NCBI GenBank assembly: GCA_033558025.1
Contig: JAUCEF010000003.1
Location: 2,010,001 to 2,074,000 of the forward strand
Origin: Phytophthora sp. 'mugwort'
Lineage: Eukaryota; Oomycota; Peronosporomycetes; Peronosporales; Peronosporaceae
Reading direction: 5' to 3'
DNA length: 64,000 nt
Under the pieces are notes generated by a model, which was given only the letters and a program-made list of their open reading frames with translations, made no database searches and was not told the origin of the DNA. This document shows, piece after piece, positions 33,566 to 45,589 of this stretch. Position numbers and translations under genes: made by a program. Positions within the stretch are counted from its first letter, which is position 1, and each line of letters starts with the position of its first letter.

Positions 33566-36500
33566 CAGATCGGGCCGAACTGGCGTTCAGGGTTCGGAAG
33601 ACCAGGCTGATCCGGCTTCCGCAGATCGGGCTACACCCCGTCGTCCCAGATCGGTATAGATGTTCCGACATCCTCGATCTGGCAGATTGGTATACGCATT
33701 CTGACATACGCAGATCGGGGTTCGATCAGAAATCATCCTCAGGGATGGGCAAGAATGAAGACAGTACGTATTGAATGGTTGATGAGGGGCGAGATTCAAG
33801 AGATTCAAGTGATACGAGATAGGGTTCAGGACGGGAGGATAGGACAAGAAAATGATAACAACAATCAGACTCGAATTTATATTGGACGACTTAGGCGGTT
33901 TTTAAGTATCGCAGGAAGAGAACTACATGGCCCTCCAAAGGTGTCAACTAGCCAAGGTAGCAGATCTAGCGTCGTAATGAGAGGATCGGATCGTATATTG
34001 GCCGACCCCCCTCCCCCGGCTAACGAATTTCTGCCCAAGCGCATACCCCAATTGATCGGCATTTAGTGCTTGTCCAACGATCCTCTCGACTCTCACTGGC
34101 AAGATCCCGCTAAAGGAAGCGGCAAGAAACTCAAGGAAAGAAAAGAAACAACGCCACACGGCAATCTCGGCCTCGGATCTAGTCCAGACCCCGATCGAAG
34201 GTCGATTACCCCAGATCAAAACCAATAACTGCAGCAGAGCGAAGACTTCTGCGCTGCTCCACGCATCCCCTCCCTCCCTCCAGGACGTTCAAGACTTTAC
34301 ATCGCCTCATCCTTCGGAGTCCCAGGAGAGCAGATCCAGCCCACCGACGGGTATACAAGGTGAGACCAGGTTGAGCTGATCACGGATAATCCCCCCCCCC
34401 CCGCGCGCTAGTTGGTGTCTGGGCGCAGTTGGTAAACGGATCAGGTCTTAATCATATTTTGACCGATCTCGGTACACCACAGTTGCGCCTTGGTTTCCAA
34501 TTCAAATATTCCAGTGACGAGTTTATACGTCCTTAGTTTCCGCCACACGGTCTGCGGTATCCTCTCGCCATCGACGTCGTCTATGCGGCGCAGCTGCATA
34601 GTGAAAGAAATAGTTTTTTGTGCGTCCATTTGAATAAGATATTCTGCGTCGTCATCAAGGATCTCCACACAACAGCTTTTTGGTACCCACGTTTATCTCC
34701 ACACACGTACTGCCATGAATAGTACTCAACTGTTCCTCCGGCGCGGAGATACTCACACTTAACCATGGAGACCTGCTAGCTGTTTGAGTTGTGTGGAATT
34801 CCGTAAGAGAATGCACATGCTGACTTGGTTCAATGATCCATTATGGTGGTACAATAGTGTTACCCTGCCTGCTATACATGCCTGCTCCATTCTCGCCGTA
34901 TTGTATATTGACACAGAAGGCATAAATTCAGCAACTATTACTGCAGTAGTTCAAATCGCAATACTGACGAACTACCTGTAGTTGAGGGAAAAAGCGCAAG
35001 TACGACTGACCCGCGTCCGTAACTTCAGTGCTTGTCAAGACTGGAGGACTCAACTTGGTACCAAACCACTTCTGCTGAGTGCGAATGATTAAGTGCGGAA
35101 ACGAATAAAGTTGCTCTGCTAAATTCGGTTGAAATGGTCAAAAACATACAATGTCGCTGATTTGGCAAGACCGATGCCAACTCATTAAGCATTCGATTCA
35201 CCATGGTCATGTCATCAAAAATGACATTAAGAACAAGTTTTTCCACCAAGACCGGACGGCTCGCGCCCAATCAAGATCACGCTCTGTCTACAAAACAGTC
35301 TGGCAACACCATCGGCTCCCAGGAGAACGCATTTTTACCTTTCACGTCCGCAAAATGTCATCGTCACACACATAGGAATTCAGCCGACGCGCCAGACCAT
35401 GACGTATGCCTATACATATCGCGAGAAGATCGCACGGAGGCGGAAAGCGAAAAACAGTGACGACAACCTCACAGGAGGAACGGAAGATAGCGTCCAAGAT
35501 GTGGCGGCCCGTGCTCAACATAACCCATGCGCTCCCGCTGGACGGGCTCGAGTTTGTGGCCGAGAGCTTTATCACGCTCCTGAACTTCATTAAACCACTC
35601 GAGATGCTGCCCGGGCTTTTTTCACCACCACTGCACATCATGCGCTTCGGGTCGATGGTCCGTTCCAGCAATGTATTTCTCTGGAGGGCGCTTACGAGCA
35701 GACTGTTAGAACCAGTAATTGACATTGGAAAAGGACTTCCGTTTGTTACTTCGCCGAGCGCTCCACATCTTTCTTGGCTTAGAAGTATCATCTTCGAAAT
35801 GATGCTGGAATCTTGAAGGTGCTTGAGAGGGTTGGTCATCAAGTGCATTCCCGAAAGATGTGGCGCTCTCCATCCTTTCATTGCGCTCAAAAGTGGCAGC
35901 TGAAATGCTCGGAACTGCATCCATCAATGATGAGTTACGCGATGCTCCTCTCAGCTGTAGGATTCCGTCCGTGTACCTTGCTTTCTTGCATTAGTCTCTC
36001 GAAGAGAAGTTCCCGTGATCTTCTTCCTTGTATCTCACACGCCGTGACACGGAGCCTTACTGCACGCCTGCTCTGGTGCTAACCGATCGATCTTTGAAAC
36101 TGCGCATGGCCCACGCCTGGCATGATGCAATGAGCGCCCGACCTTATTCGAACATGTTTTATTTGAGCAGACAGGCGACAGCGACAATCAGAGCTGGCCA
36201 ACTCAGGTTATACTTGTCGTCTCTGTCGTCAAATAGCTGCACATGTGAATCGCAGACGTCAGCAAATCCACGAAATTGACAGGCCAATGAATTGACATTC
36301 GTTGGTCTGTTCAGCCAAACGCCCCGTACGTCTTTCTTGAGTGGACCCTCGAGCTAGCGTTGGTATCTTTCGCTGTTGTGTGTGGCAGACAGCAAGTCCA
36401 GTTGTGATCTAAACACTAAAGCGGAACAGCAACCGCGCCATTTTGCCGAGCGCAAAGCAACGCAAAGAGCAGCGGCATGATATACCAGGCCGAATGACTA

Positions 36501-37657
36501 TGTAAGTGTAGCCTGTCAAGCGAGCTATCCGAAGAAGGTACGGTATGCCTTTCAAAGTGTCCTTCCACCGACACGTTCGGCGGGCTTTCAGGGACGCTTC
36601 GCCGCACTGCGCGAGAAAGCACATAATATATTCCGCAGAACCATACTTTTCGAGCGGAGCCGCAATTCAATTTTTAAAAATGCTTGACGGTGGACGTAAA
36701 AGACATCATGACGAGCAAGCTCCGCCTTCATAGATCAAGACTGCCTTTAGCTACTTCAATCACGTGCCGCGCCTCGCAATAACAACGATCGTGTCGTTGA
36801 TTGTTGTCAGCTCAGTCTCCACATCCCTGTGAACGTGTTATTGGAGACACCCCTGAGTAAATGGAAGACCCAGTACTGGTTTCCTGTCCGTTTCCCTGAA
36901 ACTGGGTCTTTTGATTCGTTTGAGTACTCATAATCAGACGGTCCAGCCAAACCGGTATCTCCCCAAGCTTGATTAGAGGGAAAGACAGATAAACCGGTAA
37001 TTGTAAATTATACGGTACCGATTTCGGTGCACGGTAGGAGCCCAAAAACGGATAGCGACCTAAAAGGAGTTTGTAAAAATGTTTAATATCACCAAAAGCT
37101 CCACTAGGAGACAAGCATGTTACGCTAAGGTTTTCAATCCGACCAGTTCATGGATCATGTGGTTCCATAGATATATACATGGCATGGCCTTCCTAAGTAG
37201 CCGACTTAATTGAAGTATGGGTGCTTTCGTGAATTATTAATACATATGACCTCACGACTTTGCTCAGGCAGTTTTGGTAAGCACATATGATCACATAAAT
37301 TACCTTTTTCTTGAGACACGCCGACATATCAACTTGCTGTTTGTAAGGGTCAGTGCTTCTTTTTAAAGAACGCTTTTATAGGCTAAAACTGGCGTTCCAA
37401 CATACAGTACCGGTCTGTACTGGTTTAGGGCCGAAGACAGGATCCCAGAAAAAGGATCGAGCCGAAGCGTCGGAGAGCTCCGTAAGCTGCTCCGCTAGGG
37501 GGCTTCGGTGCCCGTCAGAGCCACTTCCGCTCTCACCGTCCCAGAGTGGAAACGTCGAGTGCGCTGCCAGGCCCCGATAGTAACCGCCCCTTACAAAAGG
37601 TGACCCGTTCGGTTCCTAATCCGCTTGCGCTCTCCAGCTTCCACGGCCCAAAAGACG
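33566..37657. other. About 4 kb without a recognised gene
   Basis: Only short overlapping frames. Region 33540-33720 repeats CAGATCGG-like words. A run of 12 C is at 34391-34402, directly before a tRNA-like stretch. The minus-strand frames at 35342-35920 and 36812-37114 have no recognised domain, and the latter starts with TTG. The last 100 bases form the leader of the kinase gene. Confidence 0.45.
34403..34510 (+). repeat. Possible tRNA-derived SINE fragment
   Basis: GGCGCAGTTGGTAAACGG at about 34420 resembles the D-arm/A-box of a tRNA, followed by CAGGTCTTAATC, like an anticodon arm. About 75 bases later TTCCAATTCAAATATTCC is a weak B-box. The stems do not close well, so this is not a functional tRNA; a decayed tRNA-derived SINE is possible. 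Confidence 0.2.
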
Positions 37658-38863
37658 ATGTTTCGGAAGAAGACGCAAGGCCCCGTCGTCGACGAAAAGG
37701 TAAAGCGCGGACCCCTTCTCTCACATCCTTCTGCCGGAAGCTAACTAGTATTATGTCTCCTAGGAGGCGCCTGTGAACGCCATCTCTCCGGCTGTACCGG
37801 TCCAAGCGCCGCGGGAACGACGGACGTACTCACTGGAGGACTTTGAGATGCTGGCGACGTTGGGTACGGGCACCTTTGGTCGCGTCCGGCTAGTGCAGCT
37901 CAAAGGGGTGGGCACGTATCACGCGCTCAAAATCCTCAAGAAGAGCGAAATCCTGCGACTGCAGCAGCTCCACCACATCAAGTGCGAGGTGGAGATTCTG
38001 AGCAAGATCCAGCATCCGTTCATTGTTAACTATCTGGGTCACTTCCAGGACGAGCGGAGGCTCTATTTGGTGCTCGAGTACGTGCAGGGCGGGGAGCTTT
38101 TCTCGTACTTGAGGCGCCAGGGACGCTTCCCGGATCACGTGGCCTGCTACTACGCTTCGCAGCTGGTGCTGGCCATGGCCTATCTCCATGCACAGCACAT
38201 TATCTATCGAGACCTGAAGCCTGAGAATCTGCTTATCACGTCAGAAGGCTCGCTCAAGATCACAGACTTCGGCTTTGCCAAGATCGTCGAGGACAAGACC
38301 TGGACGCTGTGCGGCACGCCGGAGTATCTCGCTCCGGAGATTATTCAGAGCAAAGGACACGGTAAATCCGTGGACTGGTGGGCGCTAGGCGTACTGATCT
38401 ACGAGATGCTGGCGGGGTACCCACCGTTTTACGACGAAAACCCGTTCGGCATTTATCAAAAGATTCTGGACGGGAAGGTTGACTTCCCCAAACACATAGA
38501 CTCCAAGGCCAAGGACCTCATCAAGAAGCTCCTGTCGCAGGACCGCACGAAGCGACTCGGTACGTTTGTTTGTCCCCGTAGGCCACATTAGCCGCGTGAG
38601 AACTAGAACTTACGATTGCCGCTATTTGTTTGACTTCAGGTTGCTTACGAGGCGGGTCGGAGGATGTGAAGAAGCATAAATATTTCGCAAAGGTGGATTG
38701 GGATGCTGTGCTCGCACGCACAGACATGCCGCCGTACCTCCCGCCGGTTGGCGGTCCAGGAGATCACACGCACTTCGACGAGTATCCCGACTCGCCTATT
38801 GACGACTCTGTCGTGCTGTATGGCGAGGACAGAGCTGCTTTCGACGTGTTTGACCAATTTTAA
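37658..38863 (+). CDS. cAMP-dependent protein kinase (PKA) catalytic subunit (353 aa, 3 exons)
   Basis: Coding sequence is join(37658..37699,37764..38559,38640..38863). Exon 1 encodes only MFRKKTQGPVVDEK; introns are 64 and 80 bp, phases 0 and 1, both GT...AG. The kinase core holds the glycine loop GTGTFGRV, the lysine in ALKILKK, the YRDLKPEN catalytic loop, DFGFAK, and the activation loop TWTLCGTPEYLAPE with the phospho-threonine expected for PKA. The C-terminal AGC tail follows the second intron and the chain ends exactly in FDQF, matching the F-x-x-F hydrophobic motif that closes PKA catalytic subunits. It phosphorylates RRxS/T sites and is normally held by a cAMP-binding regulatory subunit. 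Other AGC kinases (PKG, S6K) are less likely given length and ending. The first exon is inferred from frame and splice sites, so the start is less certain than the rest. Confidence 0.9.
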
Positions 38864-39222
38864 GTTCAATGCGAGCATATAAGTATCTTTCCGTGTTTTC
38901 GTCTCCACTTGAAAGCTTCACGCATCGTCCATTGCATGCACAAAGTTCCCCTCTGGCAAAAGTTTCAACTAACGGCTGATTTTTGAGATCTAAAATCCGG
39001 ACGCAAACTGAATTGAGGCGACGTTCGCCAGTCTGCTTGAGCTCCGTTGGCGCAAAGTTCAGTAAATCTGTTTCGTGACGTTCCAAATTACGATGCCACA
39101 GCAAAAACTAAAATTTATACAAACTGCGACATAGTGACTCACACCCGCCTCAAATGGCGACACTTCCAAAAAATGGCTACATTTCAATTTTGAAGTTCTT
39201 GTATTTCATTCGTTGCCTGCTG
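38864..39222. other. Intergenic region between convergent PKA and DNAI4 genes
   Basis: These 359 bases separate two stop codons facing each other and should hold both 3' ends. No further gene is seen. Confidence 0.6.
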
Positions 39223-42200
39223 TTATTCGTGCTTGTTCGGATGAATAGCACGCAGTAAACGCGCCGCCTGTTCCTCGACGAATGAAGCTGCGTCTGACGT
39301 TTGAGTGCCACTGATTGAAGTGCTAGAAACCTGAGCCGGGACTCGGTAGACTGTGACGTCTCCTGTTGAGTCCCCCACGACGAGAACGGGGGCCTTTGGC
39401 GCAAAGGCAACCGTGGTGCACTCCAGCGGTATCTCTACCATCGTCGTGGCAGTAGCCTGAGATGCAGCTGCATTAGGGTCTCTGTACGTATCGTCATCAT
39501 CGCCTTTTGGAGTCATGTCTCGAGAACTGGAATTCATTGCGTCATTGTCCACTGTCTGAGGCACTGGAGCAGCGACGGCGATGTATTTCTTGGTGAAATG
39601 ACGCACAATGGGATCAAGTGTCGACTGAGCCAGATCCCACAACTCGATACGACCATCTTCAGCTACTGCAGCAAACACAGCAGCATCACTGGGACTCCAC
39701 GAAGCTCCCAAAACAGCCTGAGCGAGATCCACCGAGCGGAAGGTAAGCGCGGCATCTCCACGTGGATCTGTTTGGTGCCACAACTTGAGGCTCCAGTCGC
39801 CAGAGCATGAGAGAAAAAAATCACTACAAAAGGGGGACACCAGGAGCTGGTATACTGGGCCAGTGTGCCCAATATATGTCTGCAGATACTGTTCGTTGTA
39901 CGATACCGAGCACTTGTGTACGAGTCCGTCCTCAGTGCCCACGAAGTAAACGGACGGATCTCCTTGACTCGCAAATGCTAAACTTCGACCGCTTGCCTGA
40001 CGCGAAATGACTCCATCATTTCCTCCGCCGACACCATTCGTACCAGTCGCAGCGGTACCAGCGCCTCCAAGCAGCGGGTTTGGGGCGCGTTTGAGTGTCA
40101 TGAGATCACTGTAGCTTAACCCCTTTTTGAGACTCCATTCAACGACGCGACCATCAGCCGAGACGCTTACAACACTCTCTCCTCCACCGCGTGCTACCCA
40201 CTTGACTTGCCATACCGCATCGAGGTGCTTGCCGTTCATTCCCGAACTCGTAGCGATAGGTACCGGGATATTACGTGTTGAAGTAGTCTCTGTAGTACCT
40301 AAAGGAGGAGTTGAGACGAGAGACGGAGTCGAGACTGAGTCATCTTTTCGAGTATCATAGATGGCTACAACGCCGTCGGCAAAGCCTACTGCCAGTAAAT
40401 ACGGGTGTCCAGTGCTGAAATCGATTGAGGTCACGCCTACTGGTAAATGATAGATCCGTTCGGGGTATTCAGGATTTGTCAATGACCAGAAGAGTACTAA
40501 GCCATCGTTTTCAGTCCCAGTTGTACCAGCTCCAGCCGCTGCTCCTCCGATTGATGCTGCCGCTGCTGCTGCAGACTGCGAAAACTGTCCAGGTCGAGGA
40601 ACTGGGCTGCTAACTGCACCTGGAAAACTATGAAGACCTGGAGCAGACGCAGCTCCTGCTAGCTCGGCTTGGTCAAGAGGCTCCTTACGTGCATATGAGA
40701 CTGCAAGTAAATCCTCGTTCGCAGTGTTCCAAGCAAGACACGAAACTGCACGATCTTGAGTGAGTTCACATCGGAAAGTCCAAAGTTCTTCCAGCTCTTG
40801 CGTCCCTTTTGCGATTCGGACGAGCGACTCGGAACGCCTAACACCAACAGTAGTTAGAAAGCCCATTCCTAGGGCTGGCACTACCACACTGGGCGGCTCT
40901 GACACGCTTTCTGGTGTCTCTAGTGTCGGGAAGTCTCGATAGCGCACGTGCTGTTGGTGATAAACGTTTTGCTGCACAGCACGCTCAACGATGTTGGCCA
41001 TTCGCAGCAGCGAGGACGAGCCCAGAACGTGGGCTGTGCGTTGTTTAGCAATGATTTCGCCAATGTCCACGTTGGTGTTCGCCCGAGCATACACGTTGTT
41101 AGCCTTTTGGTCGCCACTTCCACCTGCTGGACCCCCGCTACCCACTCCGCGTGACGCGTTGGCTACGCTCATACCGACTTGGGAATTGGTAGCAGCACTG
41201 CCGGAACTAGCACCTTCACCTCCTGTTAGACCCGTGAAGTCTTGCGACGCACCGGCCGATACGTTGCCGTTACTTTGCTCGCCAAGCGCTGCAGAGGCAT
41301 TGGAACTACCGGATACCGTTGTTGTTGCCACCGCATTTGATCGTTGACTATCAAACATGCGAGACTTTTGGCTGTACGTATAGCTGTGGCCATGCTTGTC
41401 TCGCGCCTTTCGACTTGGTTTTAAAGCGTGATACTGTCTTGCTCGCAGATCTTCAACGATATCACCGTCCACATCCAGGACGCAGCCTGGAGACGCTAAC
41501 GTCGCTCCGACAATCTCTTCAACTTGTTGTTTGAGTTGAATGTCGCCAACTCCTCCGGCAGTGATTCCTTCTGCCCCTAAGGCTCTCGATGAAGAGACTG
41601 TTGCATTTCCATCTCCAGCGTCTTTGGGCTGGCCCTCACTAGAAGTTCCTGCTGTCTGGGTTTGTGAGTGGCCATTCGTTCCTGGCAATGCTGTACTCAC
41701 GCCAACCTCATCAGTTTCGGTGTTGTTTTCGTCTTCGAGCTTACTGCAATCGTAGATATCCCAGTCTGTTGCAACGCATGCAGCATCACGAGTTGCTGGC
41801 GGGGCAGTCATGACTTCCTTGGCTTTCTGCGCGAGCTGCAGGGTTTGCGTTCGACCTTCCACGTACTTGTCACTCCCTTTCTTCTGCGCACAAGTTGCTT
41901 GGTATCGCTTGTTCCTCGCCGTCATTACAGCGTGGTTGGGTGCGTCTAGCGCCACGCAGACACTATGCAGCTCGAAAAGCATTTCCGTCGCCGTCTCACC
42001 AAGTTGCACGGTAACTGGGCGACGTCCACGACGTGGAGTCAACGCTGATGAGACCGTCATGGATTTCCTACCTGCTAGTAGCGGAGCGTCCTGGGGACCA
42101 GGGAGACTCGCTGGATCGTCCTTGCCATCTTCAGTTTCTTCTGGATCCGTTGGACCTGCTGCCAATAGCACACTTCGAGAGTTCTCCTCGTCCTCCTGGT

Positions 42201-42744
42201 GCGAAGATGGAGCTATAGAAGGTGGCGGTGCGGGGTCGTTGGCACTTAGCTTGACGTCTTTGCGGGTCGCTCTACTGGTCAAGTTGCCGCCCCCCGTGCC
42301 AATAACCGACGACGAACTCTCGCTGTCTGAGTCATTGTCGGCAGAAGACGACGAAGCGTTGCTGAAGAGCATACTAGCACCAACCATCGAAGCTCCAATG
42401 GCAGACGTACCCATGCCATGTGAGACTTTGGAGCGACTGCCCTTGCTGCCTTTGCCTCTGCCTTTCGGGTCGTAGCCACTCGGAGTCGATGGTTTAATGC
42501 GACTCACTAGCAACGACTGCGGAGTGACGTCCATTCCATCCAGATACACACGAGTGGAGTGCCCTGAGCCGTTGCCAGACGTTCCTCCATTCACATTGGC
42601 GACGCTCCCGTTAACGCGTCGACTGGAATTGGAGACGGATGAAGCGCCGACGGCCCGCGATCGACCCGTGGCATCTCGCTTGCTGCCATGAACCAGTTTC
42701 GTGCTGCTACCCATTGGAATCTTGGCACTTGACGGTGACGCCAT
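39223..42744 (-). CDS. DNAI4: Axonemal dynein intermediate chain 4 (WDR78/IC138-like), 1173 aa
   Basis: The frame is open from 42777, but its first codon there is GTG; the first ATG is at 42744 (MASPSSAKIPMGSS), chosen as start. Residues 1-600 are low-complexity, rich in Ser, Gly, Asn and Ala. From about 600 comes ELWTFRCELTQDRAVSCLAWNTANEDLLAVSYARKEP, interrupted by an Ala/Gly insertion, then LVLFWSLTNPEYPERIYHLPVGVTSIDFS, hallmarks of this WD family. At least five WD-type repeats follow to about residue 1150 (for example FFLSCSGDWSLKLWHQTD and AAVAEDGRIELWDLAQ). In other organisms the protein is an intermediate chain of the two-headed inner-arm dynein I1/f in cilia and its phosphorylation adjusts motility. 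It implies motile zoospores here. No intron is needed. DNAI3 or DNAI2 are less likely alternatives. Confidence 0.84.
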   Translation of the reverse strand: MASPSSAKIPMGSSTKLVHGSKRDATGRSRAVGASSVSNSSRRVNGSVANVNGGTSGNGSGHSTRVYLDGMDVTPQSLLVSRIKPSTPSGYDPKGRGKGSKGSRSKVSHGMGTSAIGASMVGASMLFSNASSSSADNDSDSESSSSVIGTGGGNLTSRATRKDVKLSANDPAPPPSIAPSSHQEDEENSRSVLLAAGPTDPEETEDGKDDPASLPGPQDAPLLAGRKSMTVSSALTPRRGRRPVTVQLGETATEMLFELHSVCVALDAPNHAVMTARNKRYQATCAQKKGSDKYVEGRTQTLQLAQKAKEVMTAPPATRDAACVATDWDIYDCSKLEDENNTETDEVGVSTALPGTNGHSQTQTAGTSSEGQPKDAGDGNATVSSSRALGAEGITAGGVGDIQLKQQVEEIVGATLASPGCVLDVDGDIVEDLRARQYHALKPSRKARDKHGHSYTYSQKSRMFDSQRSNAVATTTVSGSSNASAALGEQSNGNVSAGASQDFTGLTGGEGASSGSAATNSQVGMSVANASRGVGSGGPAGGSGDQKANNVYARANTNVDIGEIIAKQRTAHVLGSSSLLRMANIVERAVQQNVYHQQHVRYRDFPTLETPESVSEPPSVVVPALGMGFLTTVGVRRSESLVRIAKGTQELEELWTFRCELTQDRAVSCLAWNTANEDLLAVSYARKEPLDQAELAGAASAPGLHSFPGAVSSPVPRPGQFSQSAAAAAASIGGAAAGAGTTGTENDGLVLFWSLTNPEYPERIYHLPVGVTSIDFSTGHPYLLAVGFADGVVAIYDTRKDDSVSTPSLVSTPPLGTTETTSTRNIPVPIATSSGMNGKHLDAVWQVKWVARGGGESVVSVSADGRVVEWSLKKGLSYSDLMTLKRAPNPLLGGAGTAATGTNGVGGGNDGVISRQASGRSLAFASQGDPSVYFVGTEDGLVHKCSVSYNEQYLQTYIGHTGPVYQLLVSPFCSDFFLSCSGDWSLKLWHQTDPRGDAALTFRSVDLAQAVLGASWSPSDAAVFAAVAEDGRIELWDLAQSTLDPIVRHFTKKYIAVAAPVPQTVDNDAMNSSSRDMTPKGDDDDTYRDPNAAASQATATTMVEIPLECTTVAFAPKAPVLVVGDSTGDVTVYRVPAQVSSTSISGTQTSDAASFVEEQAARLLRAIHPNKHE

Positions 42745-44858
42745 GATGGTGGGAGACTTCGCCACGTACGTGTCCACTCAACAAAGCTGATCCTTGTGAA
42801 GATACAAGCGACGTTGCGATGATTGAGCGGACGCGACCCAATTGATCCGTCGCCACGCAAGACTCGTCGCTAAAAACGCATCTAAAGATGAACGGGAGTT
42901 GTGCAGCGACTGCCTGCCGACGTCATCACGGACTAAATGACTTGCAGTGCGAGCAACGAGTGGCTGGGGCGCAGCTTGTGGCCAGGATGGGAGGCGGGGG
43001 GGGGGGCGATCTACTTTAATGTCGCTACTAAGTGTTCTCAAAATGATGCAGAGCCCTTGTAGTCATTGTGATAATTTCAAGTTATATGTCTTCTCACTAT
43101 TGGAAAGTAAAGAAGATGAAGAGCTGCTCCTCATGGGAATGCTGCCTTAAATAACGGTAAAATACTGTGCCCCATAAAATTGGAAAGCACCATGGCGGTG
43201 TTATATCCTTCGCATCACCCGCTCCGTGTTTCCGCACCTATTCGCCAATGAATCCTTGATTTCATATTCAGGGGCTCATTTACCGCACCCGTGTGCGTAC
43301 TGTTAGGACCGGGCACATTACATGTAGCGAGCTCCAGCGAAGGATTTAAGCTGCAATAGAATCGTACTCTACAAATGTATAACTCATGCCATGAATCATG
43401 AGCAATTTCCGTTCGGGGAGGACAACACGCCCAACATTCTTGCTTTGGGAAATTGGCCCTATGAGTGCTTTTGTCTGACTACTACTTAAAATATAGTTCA
43501 AGATCTATTACAAGAATTAGTACAAGGCACAAGATCGGAGCATACATTATCCGTTCTCTCAATCGATTCGGTTCTCCTTTTAAAATTTCTGAATGACGTA
43601 CCCGGCGACACTGCAGGACTTCAAGACGAACGTACTACGTTATGTCGAAATCCTTTATGATTTGAATTACTACGAAGAATGTTAATGTTGCGAGCAAGAA
43701 GAAGTACGTCTGGTACAAAGCTCAGCTTAGCGCGCTGGAGCCGGGAGGAGAGTATGCCAACCCAAAGTTGGGCTGGCAAGCCTCAGCCCCGGCTACCGCG
43801 TGTACGAAGTGATCCGGTATCCGTCATACATAGCCCGTAATGAGCACGCACCTACAAGCAAGGCTCCGGCTACATTCAAAACATTCATCACGAAGCACAT
43901 GACAGATTTGCAAAACCAAAGGAAGCAACAATAGCAGTAGTAAAAGTAACAACAAGACCGAGGCGCTCTCTCTTCTCACCCTCCAATGCACGAACTTGAA
44001 AAAGTATGCATCTGCCCCTCCTGTTAACCTGAGTAAACTTCGCACATGTATGCTCTATAATTACCAATTGGCACTAACTGTGCTACACCTTTATACCCGT
44101 GTCGCGCGCCGCATCGAAAGCTCTATTTCGAGTAGACTAGATCAGAAGATTCTCGCCCACAACGGCGTGGACTTTAGCTGCGGCGACCTCGGCAGCATGG
44201 TCGATAAAGACGTCGATTTCCGGTGCCCAGTCAATGCCTTCCTGCAGATCGGTAAAACTCTGGTAACAAGTAAATAACCTGCTTAGAGGAGTTCGGCTAT
44301 AGCTACCTCCTCGCAGCACCGTAAAGGCTTTTTTGTGTGTGCTTCGGGTGAGAAGGCATCATAGCGAAGTAGTGATTCAGTCAAGCTCCAGTCGACGACC
44401 TCGCCGGATATTGTTTCCAAAAATTCTAGAGCGCCGAAACAGTGAAGGGGTCATCTCTCGCCTCGTATAGACACTTTTTTCTTCGAAAGCGACGATTGAA
44501 ATGGACTAGTCATAATTCTTATGCAGCAAACAAACCTTTTTGGATGGCGACATTTCCAGTCTGTCCATTGTTACCACGGCAATTGTGGAGAGTCCGTGTA
44601 GGAACAATCTTCACAATGACGTAGACTTCTTTTGATAAGCTGAGAAAGCTTATACCCCAGTTTCCCAGTGTTGGCCCTCAATTCTCTGTGAAGTCGGTCA
44701 TCGAGCTCATTGCACATGTACAGTACTTAACGAGAACCAAGCAATATGTACCTTACTGTTTCGACTAAGTACGCCACCTGTTGGTTTCAACTCGGGCGGC
44801 TCACTCGTGATCTTGCAGGCAACGACTCAAAGGCAAGGAACTATCAGTAACTACCACC
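42745..44858. other. About 2.1 kb between divergent genes, no gene recognised
   Basis: Contains a run of 11 G at 42996-43006. Plus-strand words near 43690-43770 (KKYVWYKAQLSALEPGGEY) and a minus-strand frame at 44137-44319 look like decayed coding DNA but match nothing I know. Promoters of DNAI4 and of the methyltransferase gene should lie at the two ends. Confidence 0.45.
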
Positions 44859-45589
44859 ATGGCGCAGTACGGCAAGGCTACCTACTGGGACGAGCGCTAC
44901 ACCAAGTACGTCGTGTTCCTCTGCGTGTCTTCTCTCGCGTCGTCTCGTTCCCGTCCCCGCTCATCTTCTTGAGAGAAAAGAAACTGACCCTTACTTGTTG
45001 CCCCACTCTCTTTAGGGACTCGGAGCAATTCGACTGGTACCAGCGCTACGGTGGCCTCAAGGAGCTGCTAAACCAGTACGTGAAGAAGACGGACAGCATC
45101 CTCATGGCCGGGGCGGGTAACTCCCGGCTGTCTGAGGAGATGGTCAACGACGGGTATCAGAAGCTCATGAACGTGGACGTGTCGGAGATCGTAGTGAAGC
45201 AGATGGCCACCAAGTATGAGGACCGTGTGGAGCAGCTACAGTGGCAGAAGATGAACATGTGCTCGCTGGACTTTGCGGACGAGACGTACGACGCCGTGGT
45301 GGATAAAGGCACCATGGACTCGATCCTCTGCGGCGAAGGTTCCACGGCCAACGTGGCGAAAATGTGCCAGGAGATCCACCGGGTGCTCAAGCCCAATGGC
45401 GTCTATTTCATCGTGTCGTATGGCGTCCCGGACAACCGGCTGAGCTACCTGGAGAACAAGGAGCTACAGTGGAAGGTGACTGTGCACACGGTGCCTAAGC
45501 CCACTGTCAGCGCTGTGCAAGTCTCGGAAGCCGACGCCAACGCCGTGCACTACATCTATGTCTGCCAGAAGGGCATTAAGTCCGAGTAG
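44859..45589 (+). CDS. eEF1A lysine methyltransferase-like SAM enzyme (206 aa, 2 exons)
   Basis: Coding sequence is join(44859..44905,45016..45589). The ATG lies in ACCACCATGG. Exon 1 encodes MAQYGKATYWDERYT plus two bases of a lysine codon; the 110-bp intron runs GTACGTCG...CTTTAG in phase 2 and leads into DSEQFDWYQRYGGLKELL. The opening YWDERYTKDxxxFDWYQxY is the signature of the METTL13/EEF1AKMT4 group. SAM motif I is ILMAGAGNSRLSEEM, followed by the acidic motif II NVDVSE and VVDKGTMDSILCG. The length fits the single-domain members of the family, which methylate lysines of translation elongation factor 1A in the cytosol. Reading through the intron would give a false 260-residue product. 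The exact lysine target cannot be told from sequence. Confidence 0.87.

Noticed and set aside
35342..35920. 192-codon minus-strand open frame
   Set aside because: No domain, no promoter or splice support, and competing frames on the other strand over the same stretch.
36812..37114. 100-codon minus-strand open frame
   Set aside because: Starts with TTG and has an in-frame stop just upstream; looks like repeat-derived sequence.
37546..37776. 76-codon frame starting at 37546 as the first exon of the kinase
   Set aside because: It starts with GTG and its frame does not join the kinase frame across the intron; the frame starting ATG at 37658 joins in phase 0.
41810..42475. 221-codon plus-strand open frame
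   Set aside because: It is antisense to the low-complexity N-terminus of the dynein chain; serine/alanine-rich mirror of that sequence, without a domain.
42745..42777. N-terminal extension of the dynein chain from 42777
   Set aside because: It would start with GTG; the ATG at 42744 is 11 codons downstream and fits a eukaryotic start.
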